Positions 10,121 to 19,324 of a stretch of DNA of 64,000 nt are shown piece by piece (the stretch's first letter is position 1; each line of letters starts with the position of its first letter). The translations under genes were made by a program, and so were the position numbers. The notes below the pieces were generated by a model that was not told the origin of the DNA, did no database searches, and saw only the letters and a list, made by a program, of their open reading frames with translations. This stretch comes from Zhuqueibacter pondensis. GTDB lineage: Bacteria > Zhuqueibacterota > Zhuqueibacteria > Zhuqueibacterales > Zhuqueibacteraceae. The stretch covers positions 1 to 64,000 of the forward strand of contig JAPDQK010000015.1 in NCBI GenBank assembly GCA_034505955.1, written 5' to 3'.

Positions 10121-10704
10121 TCCCGATACAAGCGATTTTCCAGAATGTATTTTTCAACTTCTGCCGGCACGAGATAACGAATCGAAATACCACGGGCACA
10201 GCGTTGCCGGATGTCGGTGGCGGAAATTTCGATTTGCGGGCCATGCAACAGGCAGGCGGCATGCAAAAATTCCGGAGCGGCATGGCGCCAATCCAGACCG
10301 GGGCGCGGATAGACCGCAAGCTTGGCCATGCTGATGATGGCTTGCGGCTCCCGCCAATGCTGCAGTTCCAAGAAGCTGTCCACGCCGATAATAAGAAAAA
10401 ACTCACTCTCGGAGAATTCTGGCATGGCGCGAAATTGCCGGAGGGTGTCCACGGTAAATGAGACCCCGGGACGCTGCATCTCAACGGTGGAAAGCTCAAA
10501 ATGTGGGTGATCTGCCAACGCCAGCTTGAGCATTTCCAAACGATGCGCCACTGGAGAGATGGTCAACGGAGATTTATGCGGCGGACTCGGCGTGAGCACG
10601 AAAAAGACGCGCTGCAGCTCCAACTCGGTGCGTGCCTGTTCCGCCATGATCAGATGCCCCAAATGCACGGGATCAAACGTGCCACCATAAAGGCCAATGC
10701 GCAT
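10117..10704 (-). CDS. nadD: nicotinate-nucleotide adenylyltransferase
   Basis: It joins ATP and nicotinate mononucleotide to form deamido-NAD in cytoplasmic NAD synthesis. The 195-residue product opens with the nucleotidyltransferase motif GGTFDPVHLGHL and ends with the family's second motif in the form SATDIRQR, near the usual length. ATG 10704 is chosen because GAGGAT lies about 9 bases upstream; a TTG at 10719 would overlap the stop of bamD by 4 bases and is possible. It is the last gene of a bamD-nadD pair. Confidence 0.93.
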   Translation of the reverse strand: MRIGLYGGTFDPVHLGHLIMAEQARTELELQRVFFVLTPSPPHKSPLTISPVAHRLEMLKLALADHPHFELSTVEMQRPGVSFTVDTLRQFRAMPEFSESEFFLIIGVDSFLELQHWREPQAIISMAKLAVYPRPGLDWRHAAPEFLHAACLLHGPQIEISATDIRQRCARGISIRYLVPAEVEKYILENRLYRD

Positions 10705-10715
10705 GCTGGTGATCC

Positions 10716-11501
10716 TCAATACCTGACGCTACCAGCCGCACTGGCATTGCGACTGATTTGATTGAGCATGGCTTTGGCCTGCGAGCGAAACGACGATTGC
10801 GGATATTTTTGCAGGAATTCTTCAAGGGTGATCTTGGCCTCGTCCCAGCGCTGCAATTTAAACAGGCATTCTCCTTTATAGAAAAACGCCGCTTCCGCAT
10901 GGCGGCTGTCATAGTAATGATTCAACACCTCATCAAATGAATAGATCGCGGCCTCATAATACGCCATTTTCCGGTAAAGATTGCCGGTATTAAATTCCTT
11001 TCTGGCCAGCTTATTGCGGAGCGCGAGCAATCGTTTCTCGACGGTTTCGACAAGCTCGCTCATGGGGTATTCTTCCAGGAAACGCTGGTACTCTTCGATC
11101 GCTTTGAGAGTATATTTTTGATCGAGATCGGACTTGGGCGAAAGCTTGTCATAGCAAAGTCCGATCTTGTATTGGGCATCATCCAGGAGCTCGCTGCGCG
11201 GATACAGCCGGATCACTTTTTCATACTCGGAGGCGGCCGTAATAAACTCTTCCATGTGAAAATGGCATTCCGCGAGATAATATTGCGCTTGATCGACCAG
11301 GGTATTGCCGGGGGCATTCAGGATGATGATGCGGAACTGTGGTCGCGCATCAAAATAGTCCTTGTTGTTGAACAACTTCATGGCATAATCGAAGCGTTCT
11401 TCTGTGGTCATATTTGCTTTTGGCTTACTGCCACCGCAAGCAAGAAAGATCAAGACAACAACCAGGCAAATCAGGCGTTGCAGAATTAAACGAACATCCA
11501 T
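10716..11501 (-). CDS. bamD: BamD-like outer-membrane assembly lipoprotein
   Basis: The protein has 261 residues. A lipoprotein signal peptide ends in IFLACGG (Cys near residue 22), so the mature protein is lipid-anchored, most likely in the outer membrane. Tetratricopeptide-like repeats follow (FDYAMKLFNNKDYFDARPQF, YYLAECHFHMEEF, YKGECLFKLQRWDEA) in the BamD pattern. BamD works with BamA in inserting beta-barrel proteins. The start at 11501 fits the signal peptide; the reading frame is open further upstream without a better start. It lies directly before nadD, an arrangement seen in other FCB genomes. Confidence 0.87.
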   Translation of the reverse strand: MDVRLILQRLICLVVVLIFLACGGSKPKANMTTEERFDYAMKLFNNKDYFDARPQFRIIILNAPGNTLVDQAQYYLAECHFHMEEFITAASEYEKVIRLYPRSELLDDAQYKIGLCYDKLSPKSDLDQKYTLKAIEEYQRFLEEYPMSELVETVEKRLLALRNKLARKEFNTGNLYRKMAYYEAAIYSFDEVLNHYYDSRHAEAAFFYKGECLFKLQRWDEAKITLEEFLQKYPQSSFRSQAKAMLNQISRNASAAGSVRY

Positions 11502-11568
11502 TGCATCAAATCTCCATTTTCGTAATTTGGACTGCCGCGTCTGTGGCGGCAAGTCCGTTGGCGCCACG

Positions 11569-12192
11569 CTATCGGCTGCGGAGAGCGTAAAAAAGATAAA
11601 CAATGATTCCAGTGGCAGAGGTTATCAAGACCGGCTCCAGCCAGCGCAGTCCGGTCTCGCGTTTCTCCCACTTCCCCACCGTGAAAGGTAAATTCACGTT
11701 TTCAAGACGCGGCAGCGATTTTTCCGCCACGGTATCAGCCGCACTTTCTTCCCAAATTTTCTGAAAAAGCATCTGCCGCGTCGCAGCATCGTGGGCCTCG
11801 AACTCAATCAATACGCTGGCATGACGGTATACTAGACGCCGGTTGGAGAGCGATCGATAAACCACCTGACACCGATGCAATTGATGGGTCAACGCGACTG
11901 TTTTCAGCAATTCAACCGGCTCGGTAAAAATCGGCACGGGCAAGGTATCGTTCAAAATCGTCACCAACCGGCTGGAGAAAAACCGCTCTTCCGGGCTCGG
12001 CGGCGAAGCGGCCTGAACAAAAATCGCCGCTGCCCGCTCGTGCGAAATTTGCTCGGCGACGCGACAGGCGGCGCGATCAAAAAGCTGCAAAATCACTTGC
12101 AGATTGTCCGCAGGAGTCTGTGCTCTGCCCATCGCCGAGATGAGCGCCAATGTCAAAACTACAAGGTATCGTTTTGAAATTGCCAAGATCAA
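11569..12192 (-). CDS. hypothetical exported protein with C-terminal membrane segment
   Basis: The protein has 207 residues and I do not recognise a family. A signal peptide (YLVVLTLALISAMGRA) is followed by a region of about 150 residues with many Arg and Glu and a few hydrophobic strands, then one transmembrane helix (LITSATGIIVYLFYAL) and a three-residue basic end. The start is taken as TTG 12192 because it gives the full signal peptide; no clear ribosome site is seen. It lies between bamD and a PorV-like gene, all on one strand, so an envelope role is likely. Confidence 0.6.
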   Translation of the reverse strand: MILAISKRYLVVLTLALISAMGRAQTPADNLQVILQLFDRAACRVAEQISHERAAAIFVQAASPPSPEERFFSSRLVTILNDTLPVPIFTEPVELLKTVALTHQLHRCQVVYRSLSNRRLVYRHASVLIEFEAHDAATRQMLFQKIWEESAADTVAEKSLPRLENVNLPFTVGKWEKRETGLRWLEPVLITSATGIIVYLFYALRSR

Positions 12193-12222
12193 ATCAATTT
12201 CTGTCGTGCATGTATCATTTGA

Positions 12223-13347
12223 TTAAAGACGTACCATCAGCGCCAGCGCATGAACAAAACGGCGGTGATCTGCCACCATTTCCGTTACCATGCCATAATT
12301 CATCACCCAGCTCGGATGGCTGAATCGCCGCCTGGGAGGCCAAAATCGATTCCCCTCGACCAATCCGAAGCCTGCGCTGAGGGCATAACGATCCTCGGCA
12401 TCTTCATGACGTTTTCGAAAGAGGCCAATCCGCAAAGCCAAATGAGAAAGCAAAACCTGCTCCACGCCGAAATGCGCTTCACGAATCAACTCGCCGGTTG
12501 CCGCTTTTTCATCGCCGAGATTGCGAATGTCGGCAGCTACAGTGGTGCCAAAACTGGAACGCACGCTGACACCCAAATTAACGGTGCCGTCCACAATCCG
12601 CTCGAGTGCTTCCCGATAACCGGGTTGCATCTGAGGAAAAGTGATGTAACTAATGCCAACCGCAACATGCCGGGCCGGTCGAACCCGAACACCGTAAGAG
12701 GTGCCCATTCCCCATTTCCGACCGTATTGTTTGCTGTGATGATAATAAAGCCCGAGACTGCCGCCCAGCGCAACTCGTTCCGCCACCCGCATGCGTACCG
12801 CCAGAACGTTATACTGGTTGTCAAGATAACCCTCGGCATTGAAGAAACGCGTCTTGGAAAACAACTCGGGCTGTGGTGCTTGCTCACCAAACACAGCGCC
12901 CAACTCAAAGACGCCACGGCTCAGGGCCACGCCTTTGACCAGCATGCCCAATGCCGCAGCCGCTTCTTCCCATGTAACGCGTGATCGTCCAAAGAGCGCT
13001 TCGGGCTGTTGCAGCGCAACAATCGGTGCAATGGGATTGAGAAACACCGATAAACGGCCAGCCCTGGCAGGATAATCCTGATACAGCGCAAAGCTCGCCG
13101 GATTATAGAGCAACGCTGTCAAATCGTCCTCCACGGAGGTAAAGGCACCGCCCATTCCCAGCGGTCGAGCCACCAGCGTGCTGACGGTCATGAAATAATG
13201 CTCATGCTCCTGACTCCAACCATCACGAATCCAACTCCCCCACAGCATCAATATCATCAACCAGCTCTTCCTGGTAAGACGACGCCAGGATGAGAAGTGG
13301 TTTGGCGTCTTCTGGCAGCATAAATACTGTTGTCGATTGATTGGCAA
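12223..13347 (-). CDS. PorV/PorQ-like outer-membrane barrel protein
   Basis: The protein is up to 374 residues. An N-terminal basic and hydrophobic stretch (RRLTRKSWLMILMLWG) is the signal peptide. The mature part begins with the hallmark of the PorV/UPF0164 family (RPLGMGGAFTSVEDDLTALLYNPAS, shown here as its first and last parts: RPLGMGGAF ... YNPAS). The remainder has the alternating pattern of an outer-membrane beta-barrel, related to FadL. Some members shuttle type IX secretion cargo. The start is uncertain: TTG 13347 gives the longest form, ATG 13257 would cut the basic n-region. A second family member lies at 24322-25329. Confidence 0.8.
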   Translation of the reverse strand: MPINRQQYLCCQKTPNHFSSWRRLTRKSWLMILMLWGSWIRDGWSQEHEHYFMTVSTLVARPLGMGGAFTSVEDDLTALLYNPASFALYQDYPARAGRLSVFLNPIAPIVALQQPEALFGRSRVTWEEAAAALGMLVKGVALSRGVFELGAVFGEQAPQPELFSKTRFFNAEGYLDNQYNVLAVRMRVAERVALGGSLGLYYHHSKQYGRKWGMGTSYGVRVRPARHVAVGISYITFPQMQPGYREALERIVDGTVNLGVSVRSSFGTTVAADIRNLGDEKAATGELIREAHFGVEQVLLSHLALRIGLFRKRHEDAEDRYALSAGFGLVEGNRFWPPRRRFSHPSWVMNYGMVTEMVADHRRFVHALALMVRL

Positions 13348-13421
13348 ATTTTATCCGATTTCTTTTTTCGGGTAACAGATCATCGGTGGCGAGGCGGACA
13401 AACTTCGAGTTTTTTGTTTTG

Positions 13422-15032
13422 TCACGATACCAGGCGGCGTTTGGGCTTTATTATCTCACGATTACGCCTTCGCTCAGCCACCATGCGCCAACGCGATTCA
13501 ATCATCGCCGTGCTCACCAGTGCCAGGGCCATAAACGAGACCGCATGAGTAAAAACATGCCCATGCTGGCTAAAAAAGGTCGTCTCCTGCCGTAATGGCA
13601 CCCCGCCTACCAAAACTGCTTCTTTGAAAACTGGAGCCTGCCGGGTAATTCGCCCATACGGGTCGATGGTTTCCGTAATCCCGGTGTTGGCGCAGCGTGC
13701 AATGCTGATGCGATTCTCAATGGCGCGAAAGACGGCGATCTGGGCATGCTGATAAACACCGCCGCTCAGCCAATAGGGCACATTCGGCCGGCCGAACCAG
13801 GCATCGTTGGTGATCACCACCAACAAATCCGCGCCCTTGCGCACGAAGGCTGCCACCTGTTCTGGAAAAATGGACTCAAAACAAATGACGGTGGCAAGGT
13901 GTTTCGTGTTGGTTGCCACAGTTGAGGCGCTGGCTGTCCGCGCCTCCAAGCTAAAAAGTTTGATTTCCGAACCCGGCGAAAAGTTCCCTTCCCCCATTTC
14001 CAATTTCGCAATCCACTTTTTGAAAAACGGGAAGTAATCTTCAAACGGAACACGCTCGCCGAATGGCACGAGGTGTATTTTCGCATAAGTGGGTACCGGC
14101 CGGTCGTCACCATAAATCAGCGCGGCGGCATTGAAAGTACGGTACTCATTGTTGTCGAGAAAAATATAATCTGGAATTCCAGTCAGAATTGGCGCGCCAA
14201 TCTCTGCGGCGAGCCGGCGCACGCGCTGCAAATGGCCGGCATTATGCAACAACCAGGTCGGCGTTGCCGTTTCCGGCCAGATGACAACTTCCGGTTTGTC
14301 CTTGGCAACCAGCCGGGTGAGGTTTTCATATATTTGAAAATTCTGCTCAACGAATCCCGCCTCCCATTTTTGATAAGGATCGACATTCCCTTGCACCATG
14401 CCAACGCGAATCTGTTCCTGAGGTTCCTGGGAATTTTGTAGTACCGCCAGGCTGTAGAGATATGGAATAACAAAGAACAACAGCAAAATCGTCGACAGCA
14501 AAATCACTCGACGGGTATTCTGCCGGAATTGCCACAATGCCAAAAACAACACGTTCAAGCTCACCACCCAAAACGACACGCCATAAACGCTGGTGTAGGA
14601 AGCATATTGAATGAGATGCAAGTAATAGGTTTGGGTATAGCCCAAGGTCACCCAGGGAAAGCCGAGTTCCCCGATTGATTTCAGATATTCGATCGCGGTC
14701 CACAAAAACGGTACCGTCAGCAGATATGCTGTAGGCCACCAACGGCGCACTGGAACCAGCAGAATCGCAAAGAGCGCATAATAAAGCGGATGGATCAGTA
14801 TCGTCGCGATCGCGCCCGGCAGTGTGGACCAGCCAATCCAGTATAATGTCGCGATACTGAACAGCAGCCCGGTCAGATAGCCCAATCGAAACGCCTCAGC
14901 CGGGCTTTTTTTCTCCAGTAAAATGAGAAATGGAATGATTCCCCAATAAGCCAGAAAACCCAGCTTGAACGGCGGAAACGACAAAGCCAGGGCAACGGCA
15001 GTGAGCAGGCTGAGAGCGAAATCCCGGTGCAT
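13422..15032 (-). CDS. lnt: apolipoprotein N-acyltransferase
   Basis: It adds the third acyl chain to lipoproteins at the inner membrane. The 536-residue product has about six N-terminal transmembrane helices and a nitrilase-like periplasmic domain with the expected triad: Glu in VIWPETATP, Lys in YAKIHLVPFGERVPF and Cys in LATVICFESIFPE. A last helix anchors the C-terminus. ATG 15032 overlaps the stop of the upstream gene by one base (TAATG), which suggests translational coupling. A longer form of eight residues is possible but lacks support. The presence of lnt fits the didermic envelope implied by bamD and the barrel proteins. Confidence 0.95.
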   Translation of the reverse strand: MHRDFALSLLTAVALALSFPPFKLGFLAYWGIIPFLILLEKKSPAEAFRLGYLTGLLFSIATLYWIGWSTLPGAIATILIHPLYYALFAILLVPVRRWWPTAYLLTVPFLWTAIEYLKSIGELGFPWVTLGYTQTYYLHLIQYASYTSVYGVSFWVVSLNVLFLALWQFRQNTRRVILLSTILLLFFVIPYLYSLAVLQNSQEPQEQIRVGMVQGNVDPYQKWEAGFVEQNFQIYENLTRLVAKDKPEVVIWPETATPTWLLHNAGHLQRVRRLAAEIGAPILTGIPDYIFLDNNEYRTFNAAALIYGDDRPVPTYAKIHLVPFGERVPFEDYFPFFKKWIAKLEMGEGNFSPGSEIKLFSLEARTASASTVATNTKHLATVICFESIFPEQVAAFVRKGADLLVVITNDAWFGRPNVPYWLSGGVYQHAQIAVFRAIENRISIARCANTGITETIDPYGRITRQAPVFKEAVLVGGVPLRQETTFFSQHGHVFTHAVSFMALALVSTAMIESRWRMVAERRRNREIIKPKRRLVS

Positions 15033-16042
15033 TATAACGCCACCTCTTTGCCGCACTTGGCGGATTCATACATGCCCTCGACGAGACGCATGCGCTCGAG
15101 GCTTTCCTCACCGGTCGACAGCATCGGCGTGCCTTCGCGCAAACAACGGATAAAATGCCGCAACTCGTTTTGGTAAGACTGTTTGTAAAGATTGGTGGGA
15201 GTTTCCGGACGGCTTGGCGTGAGATTGACGAGGTTGCCATGCAGTTCTTTGGTCACACGCAGGGGATTCAGTTGTGCATTGCCGCGTGTTCCGAGCAAAT
15301 GAGCATAAAACAAATCTTCATCCTGCAAAAAGATCCAACTGGCTTCGAGATTCACCGTGATGCCGTTATCGAGATGCACAAGGGCGACGGCGGTATCCTC
15401 GACCTCGAAGTTGGCGACATGGTCGTAGGTATTCGCCTTGACACTTTTCGCTTTCGGGTTGCCGAGCAGCCACAGAATTACATCGAGCACCTGCACGCCG
15501 AGATCCATCAACACGCCGCCGCCGGAGTATTTCTTTTGGTACAACCAGGCCTGCTCGTCCAATTTTTTCTGCCGGCGCAACCAACCTGCCTTCGCATAAA
15601 AAACCTCTCCGATCTCGCCGCCGTCGATGAAGGATTTGAGATTTGTCGCATCATAACGAAAGCGCATGTTCATGGCCACCATCAGATTGCGCTGATACTG
15701 GTTCGCGGCACGCACCATTTTTTCGGCTTCTTCCGCCGTGCGGCTCATGGGTTTCTCCACCAACACGTGTTTGCCGGCAGAAAGCGATTCAACGGTCAGC
15801 CGTTCGTGCAAGTTGGTCGGCACACAAATGTCCACGGCATCAATATCTTCCCGCTTGAGCAGTTCTTCATCGCGGGTAAAATACTGCGGAATCTTGAATT
15901 TTTCCGCCACCACTCGGGCGCGCGCTTTGACAGTATCACATACTGCCACCAGCTCAACATTCTCCAATTTTTTCCACACCGGAATATGCGCCACTTGGGC
16001 GATCCATCCAGCACCGATTATTGCTACCCGTACCTTTTCCAT
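15032..16042 (-). CDS. Gfo/Idh/MocA-family NAD(P)-dependent oxidoreductase
   Basis: The protein has 336 residues. A Rossmann fold is seen at the N-terminus (VAIIGAGWIAQVAHIPVW), then the family's EKP motif (HVLVEKPMSRTAEEAEKM, about residues 93-110). The C-terminal domain has the usual mixed sheet (GGGVLMDLGVQVLDVILWLL), which holds the DxxxH-like substrate site in altered form. The substrate is probably a sugar or inositol derivative, but the sequence does not say which. It is coupled to lnt by a one-base overlap, although no functional link between them is known. Confidence 0.9.
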   Translation of the reverse strand: MEKVRVAIIGAGWIAQVAHIPVWKKLENVELVAVCDTVKARARVVAEKFKIPQYFTRDEELLKREDIDAVDICVPTNLHERLTVESLSAGKHVLVEKPMSRTAEEAEKMVRAANQYQRNLMVAMNMRFRYDATNLKSFIDGGEIGEVFYAKAGWLRRQKKLDEQAWLYQKKYSGGGVLMDLGVQVLDVILWLLGNPKAKSVKANTYDHVANFEVEDTAVALVHLDNGITVNLEASWIFLQDEDLFYAHLLGTRGNAQLNPLRVTKELHGNLVNLTPSRPETPTNLYKQSYQNELRHFIRCLREGTPMLSTGEESLERMRLVEGMYESAKCGKEVAL

Positions 16043-16067
16043 GATTGTGGTGATTTGATTCGAAACG

Positions 16068-16541
16068 CTACTCAGGTCTTTTTATGCGATCAAGATAGCT
16101 TTGCAAAATGAACACGGCAGCCAGGCGATCGACCTCACCTCGCCTGGCCGTGCGGGACGAAATTCCCATTTCGCGCAGGGCGCGTTCGGCCTGCACCGTG
16201 GAAAGCCGTTCATCCCAAGTCTCAAGCGGCAACGCCACGATAGCTGCCAGCTCGCTGATCAACTGCCGGACCGCCTTGGCCATGTCACCTTCGCTGCCAT
16301 TCATGTTGCGAGGCAGGCCGATGACGATTTTGACAATCTCATTCTCCTGAATGATGGCAACGAGACGATTGACCAATTCTCTGCGCGACTTGTAAGTCAC
16401 CGTATCCAAAGCGCGCGCGATAATTTGCATCGGATCGCTGACTGCCAGGCCGACGCGTTTCAGGCCAAAGTCGATTGCCAAAATGCGTCCGGGAAGTGTG
16501 GTGAGCGATGAAAGGGCGTTTTCTTGATTCGGAATTGCCAA
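16068..16541 (-). CDS. ruvX: RuvX/YqgF Holliday-junction resolvase-like nuclease
   Basis: The 157-residue RNase H-fold protein has ILAIDFGLKRVGLAVSDP (first acidic residue) and a late VDRLAAVFILQSYL segment, plus Glu in ETWDERLSTVQAE. The family resolves recombination intermediates and processes 16S rRNA precursors. The start at 16541 is TTG, giving a 17-residue leader before the conserved core; a shorter form is possible. It precedes the Gfo/Idh-type gene on the same strand. Confidence 0.9.
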   Translation of the reverse strand: MAIPNQENALSSLTTLPGRILAIDFGLKRVGLAVSDPMQIIARALDTVTYKSRRELVNRLVAIIQENEIVKIVIGLPRNMNGSEGDMAKAVRQLISELAAIVALPLETWDERLSTVQAERALREMGISSRTARRGEVDRLAAVFILQSYLDRIKRPE

Positions 16542-16582
16542 TGCTGACTAATGCCTTGTTCGTGGATGCAAATCGCTGCTTT

Positions 16583-17026
16583 TTAGGCTTCGGATTGGGG
16601 TTCGGATCCGGAAGTGCCCTGCTTTTCGTCCTGCGCTTCCATATCTTCTTCCTCCTCTTCCCAATCTTCTTCCCAATCCTCATCCAAATCTTCAATAATG
16701 TCTGCGCGCGGCTTGATGTCCGTCAACGGCTGTTTCAACACTTCTTTCAGCATCTTGCCCGCTTTGAAATGGGTCTTGCGCCGCGCCGGCACGTAAATGA
16801 TCTCGCCGGTTTTGGGGTTGCGCGCCTTCGGCTTGGGCTTGGTGGTTTTGACTTCGAAGACGCCGAAATCGCGAATTTCGATGCGGACTTCCGGATTGGC
16901 CGCTTCCATGAACTCCCGCAAGGCGGTAAAGACACCATCGACGATTTTTTCGGTGAGATAAATCTTTTCGCCAACGATCTTGGCCGTTCGTTTCGCCACA
17001 TCTTTTTTCGTAATTGTGCTTTTCAT
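16583..17026 (-). CDS. HU-family DNA-binding protein with acidic tail
   Basis: The first 95 or so residues are a complete HU/IHF domain: ITKKDVAKRTAKIVG, the conserved GVFEV strand and the DNA-binding arm with ARNPKTGEIIYVPARRK. About 50 extra residues form an acidic tail of mostly Asp, Glu and Trp (EDLDEDWEEDWEEEEED), unlike standard HU of 90 residues. ATG 17026 is chosen over GTG 17035 because GAGGAG lies just upstream of it and the GTG falls inside that site. It is followed by ruvX and preceded by rel. A plain HU lies at 35695-36024. Confidence 0.9.
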   Translation of the reverse strand: MKSTITKKDVAKRTAKIVGEKIYLTEKIVDGVFTALREFMEAANPEVRIEIRDFGVFEVKTTKPKPKARNPKTGEIIYVPARRKTHFKAGKMLKEVLKQPLTDIKPRADIIEDLDEDWEEDWEEEEEDMEAQDEKQGTSGSEPQSEA

Positions 17027-17048
17027 AACAGCCACTCCTCAGTTTGCA

Positions 17049-19250
17049 TTAGTCCATAACGGTGGTTAACGTGCTGGCGGTATCGGCAACTGGCTCGCCC
17101 GCGCCGTCCAGCCGCTCAACACTAATCACGCCGTTGACCTTGCTGATCTTATTGATGACACGGGTCAAGTGTTGAAGGTTTTCAACTTCGATGATAATAT
17201 TGCTGTGCACGAGAGAATCCTGCGCGCGCATTTCGACGCTCACAATGTTCGTGTCGGTCTGGGAGATGGACTCACTGACGTCGCGCAGAAAATGCTTGCG
17301 GTCTTCGCCGAGCATGTGCAATTGCACCATGAACCGCTTGTTGCTGTCGACATCCCATTCGACCTCGATGTTGCGCTCCGGATTCTCCATGAGCTTGAGA
17401 ATATTCTTGCAATCGCTGCGGTGAATGACCACACCCTGGCCCTGGGTCACAAAGCCGAGAATGCGATCACCGGGCACCGGCTGGCAGCATTTGCCGAATT
17501 GAATGAGCAAATTGTCCAAGCCTTGCACCCGCACGCCCTTGGCCGAGCCCCGCGCCCGGCTCAGGAACTTTTTGAGGAAATTCTCCTCCTTCTCCGCCTC
17601 CTGTTTTTCCGGAGCGATCTTGTTGATGACTTGCTGGGCCGAGATATCACCGCGGCCGACGGCGCTGAACAAATCCGCCTCTTCGGCAAAGCCAAAACTC
17701 TGCGCGACCGCGTTGAGATCAATCTCCTCCTTTTTGAGGTTGAACCGCTTGAACTGCCGGAGAATGATTTCTTCGCCCAGCTTCTGGCTTTGCTCCAACA
17801 TGGATTCCTTGATCCATTTCTTGATCTTGGAGCGCGCCTTGGAGGTGCGCACGAACTTGATCCAATCCTTGTTCGGTTTCTGACTGGCGCTGGTAATGAT
17901 CTCCACCGAATCCCCGCTTTTCAGTTTGTGATTGAGCGGGACAATCTTGCCGTTGACCTTGGCGCCGAGGCAATGCATGCCAATATTGGTATGCACCGCA
18001 AAGGCAAAATCCACCGGCGTGCTGCCCACCGGCAGCTTGAACAAATCGCCTTTCGGCGTGAACACGAAGACTTCATCCTGAAACAATTCGATGCGCAGGT
18101 TCTCCATGAATTCCTGCGGATCCTTGGTATCGTGCTGCCAATCCAACATCTGGCGCAACCACACCAAGTGCTTATCCAACTCGTCTTCCTTTTGCTTGCC
18201 TTCTTTGTAGCGCCAGTGCGCGGCGATGCCTTCTTCAGCGGTGCGATGCATGTCCTCGGTACGAATCTGAATTTCGACCATTTTGCCGCCGGGTCCGATC
18301 ACCGTCGTGTGCAGCGATTGATACATATTGGATTTGGGTGTGGCAATATAATCTTTGAACCGCTCCTGAATCGGCGTAAACAGGCCATGGACGATGCCCA
18401 GCGCAAAATAACATTCTTCGACCTTCCTGGTGATGATCCGAATGGCCTGCAGATCATAAAGCTCCTCAAATGGCACATCCTGGCGCAGCATTTTCTGATA
18501 AATGCTGTAGAAATGCTTGGGCCTGCCGGTGATCTTGGCCACCACCCCGGCCTGCTTCAGTTCTTTTCGTATCGGCACCGTAATGCGTCGAATGTAGGCT
18601 TCACGTTCTTCCCTTTTTTCCGCCACTTTCTGCACCAGCTCCCAGTAAGTTTTCGGTGCCAGTGTCTTCAAAGCCAAATCTTCCAGTTCCCAGCGAATTT
18701 TGGCGATGCCCAGGCGATGCGCCAATGGCGCATAGACGTCACGGGTTTCGATGGCGATCCGGAGGCGTTTTTTCTCCGGCAAATATTCGATGGTGCGCAT
18801 ATTGTGCAAGCGATCGGCAAATTTAATCAAAATCACCCGAATGTCTTTGACCATCGACAGCAGCATCTTGCGAAAATTTTCCGCCTGCAGTGCTTCGAGA
18901 CTGTCAAATTTCAACTCGGAAATTTTGGTCACGCCATCGACCAGCAGGGCGATCTCCTTGCCAAATTTTTCCTCGACTTCCTGGATCGAGACGCCAGTAT
19001 CTTCCACTACATCATGCAGCAGGCCGCCGGCGATGGTCAAATAGTCCATGCGCAGATCGCACAGAATCTTGGCAACCTCCAAACAATGCTCAAAGTACGG
19101 CGCACCGGATTTGCGCAATTGATGCTTGTGCGCCTCCTGGGCAAAGTGATAGGCATTGGTTAAAAGCTCGACATTAACAGGATGATGACTGTAGCGTCTG
19201 AGCTTGCGCAGAATCCATCGAAAGGTTTTTTCGTAGTTGTTGGTATCCAT
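17049..19250 (-). CDS. rel: bifunctional (p)ppGpp synthetase/hydrolase, Rel/SpoT type
   Basis: The 733-residue protein sets levels of the stringent-response alarmones. Domains in order: HD hydrolase (HCLEVAKILCDLR and GLLHDVVEDTGV, intact HD near residue 80), nucleotidyltransferase (YQSLHTTVIGPGGKMVEIQI), TGS (VFTPKGDLFKLPVGSTPVDF), helical and zinc-finger-like region (GKCCQPVPGDRILGFVTQG) and a C-terminal ACT domain. Both the HD and the synthetase motifs look intact, so both activities are expected. The start is at ATG 19250 because the conserved N-terminus begins there. It is the only RSH gene in the window. Confidence 0.95.
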   Translation of the reverse strand: MDTNNYEKTFRWILRKLRRYSHHPVNVELLTNAYHFAQEAHKHQLRKSGAPYFEHCLEVAKILCDLRMDYLTIAGGLLHDVVEDTGVSIQEVEEKFGKEIALLVDGVTKISELKFDSLEALQAENFRKMLLSMVKDIRVILIKFADRLHNMRTIEYLPEKKRLRIAIETRDVYAPLAHRLGIAKIRWELEDLALKTLAPKTYWELVQKVAEKREEREAYIRRITVPIRKELKQAGVVAKITGRPKHFYSIYQKMLRQDVPFEELYDLQAIRIITRKVEECYFALGIVHGLFTPIQERFKDYIATPKSNMYQSLHTTVIGPGGKMVEIQIRTEDMHRTAEEGIAAHWRYKEGKQKEDELDKHLVWLRQMLDWQHDTKDPQEFMENLRIELFQDEVFVFTPKGDLFKLPVGSTPVDFAFAVHTNIGMHCLGAKVNGKIVPLNHKLKSGDSVEIITSASQKPNKDWIKFVRTSKARSKIKKWIKESMLEQSQKLGEEIILRQFKRFNLKKEEIDLNAVAQSFGFAEEADLFSAVGRGDISAQQVINKIAPEKQEAEKEENFLKKFLSRARGSAKGVRVQGLDNLLIQFGKCCQPVPGDRILGFVTQGQGVVIHRSDCKNILKLMENPERNIEVEWDVDSNKRFMVQLHMLGEDRKHFLRDVSESISQTDTNIVSVEMRAQDSLVHSNIIIEVENLQHLTRVINKISKVNGVISVERLDGAGEPVADTASTLTTVMD

Positions 19251-19324
19251 GGCACAGCATTCCCGGAAGCCTGGCAAAAGATTGGTGCATGCTATCGCCG
19301 CGCCATCCCGTAACGGGCGTTGTC

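Noticed and set aside
17169..19163. 664-codon open frame on the + strand opposite rel
   Set aside because: It is a codon-bias shadow: rel is complete and well conserved on the other strand, and the + frame has no recognisable motif or ribosome site.
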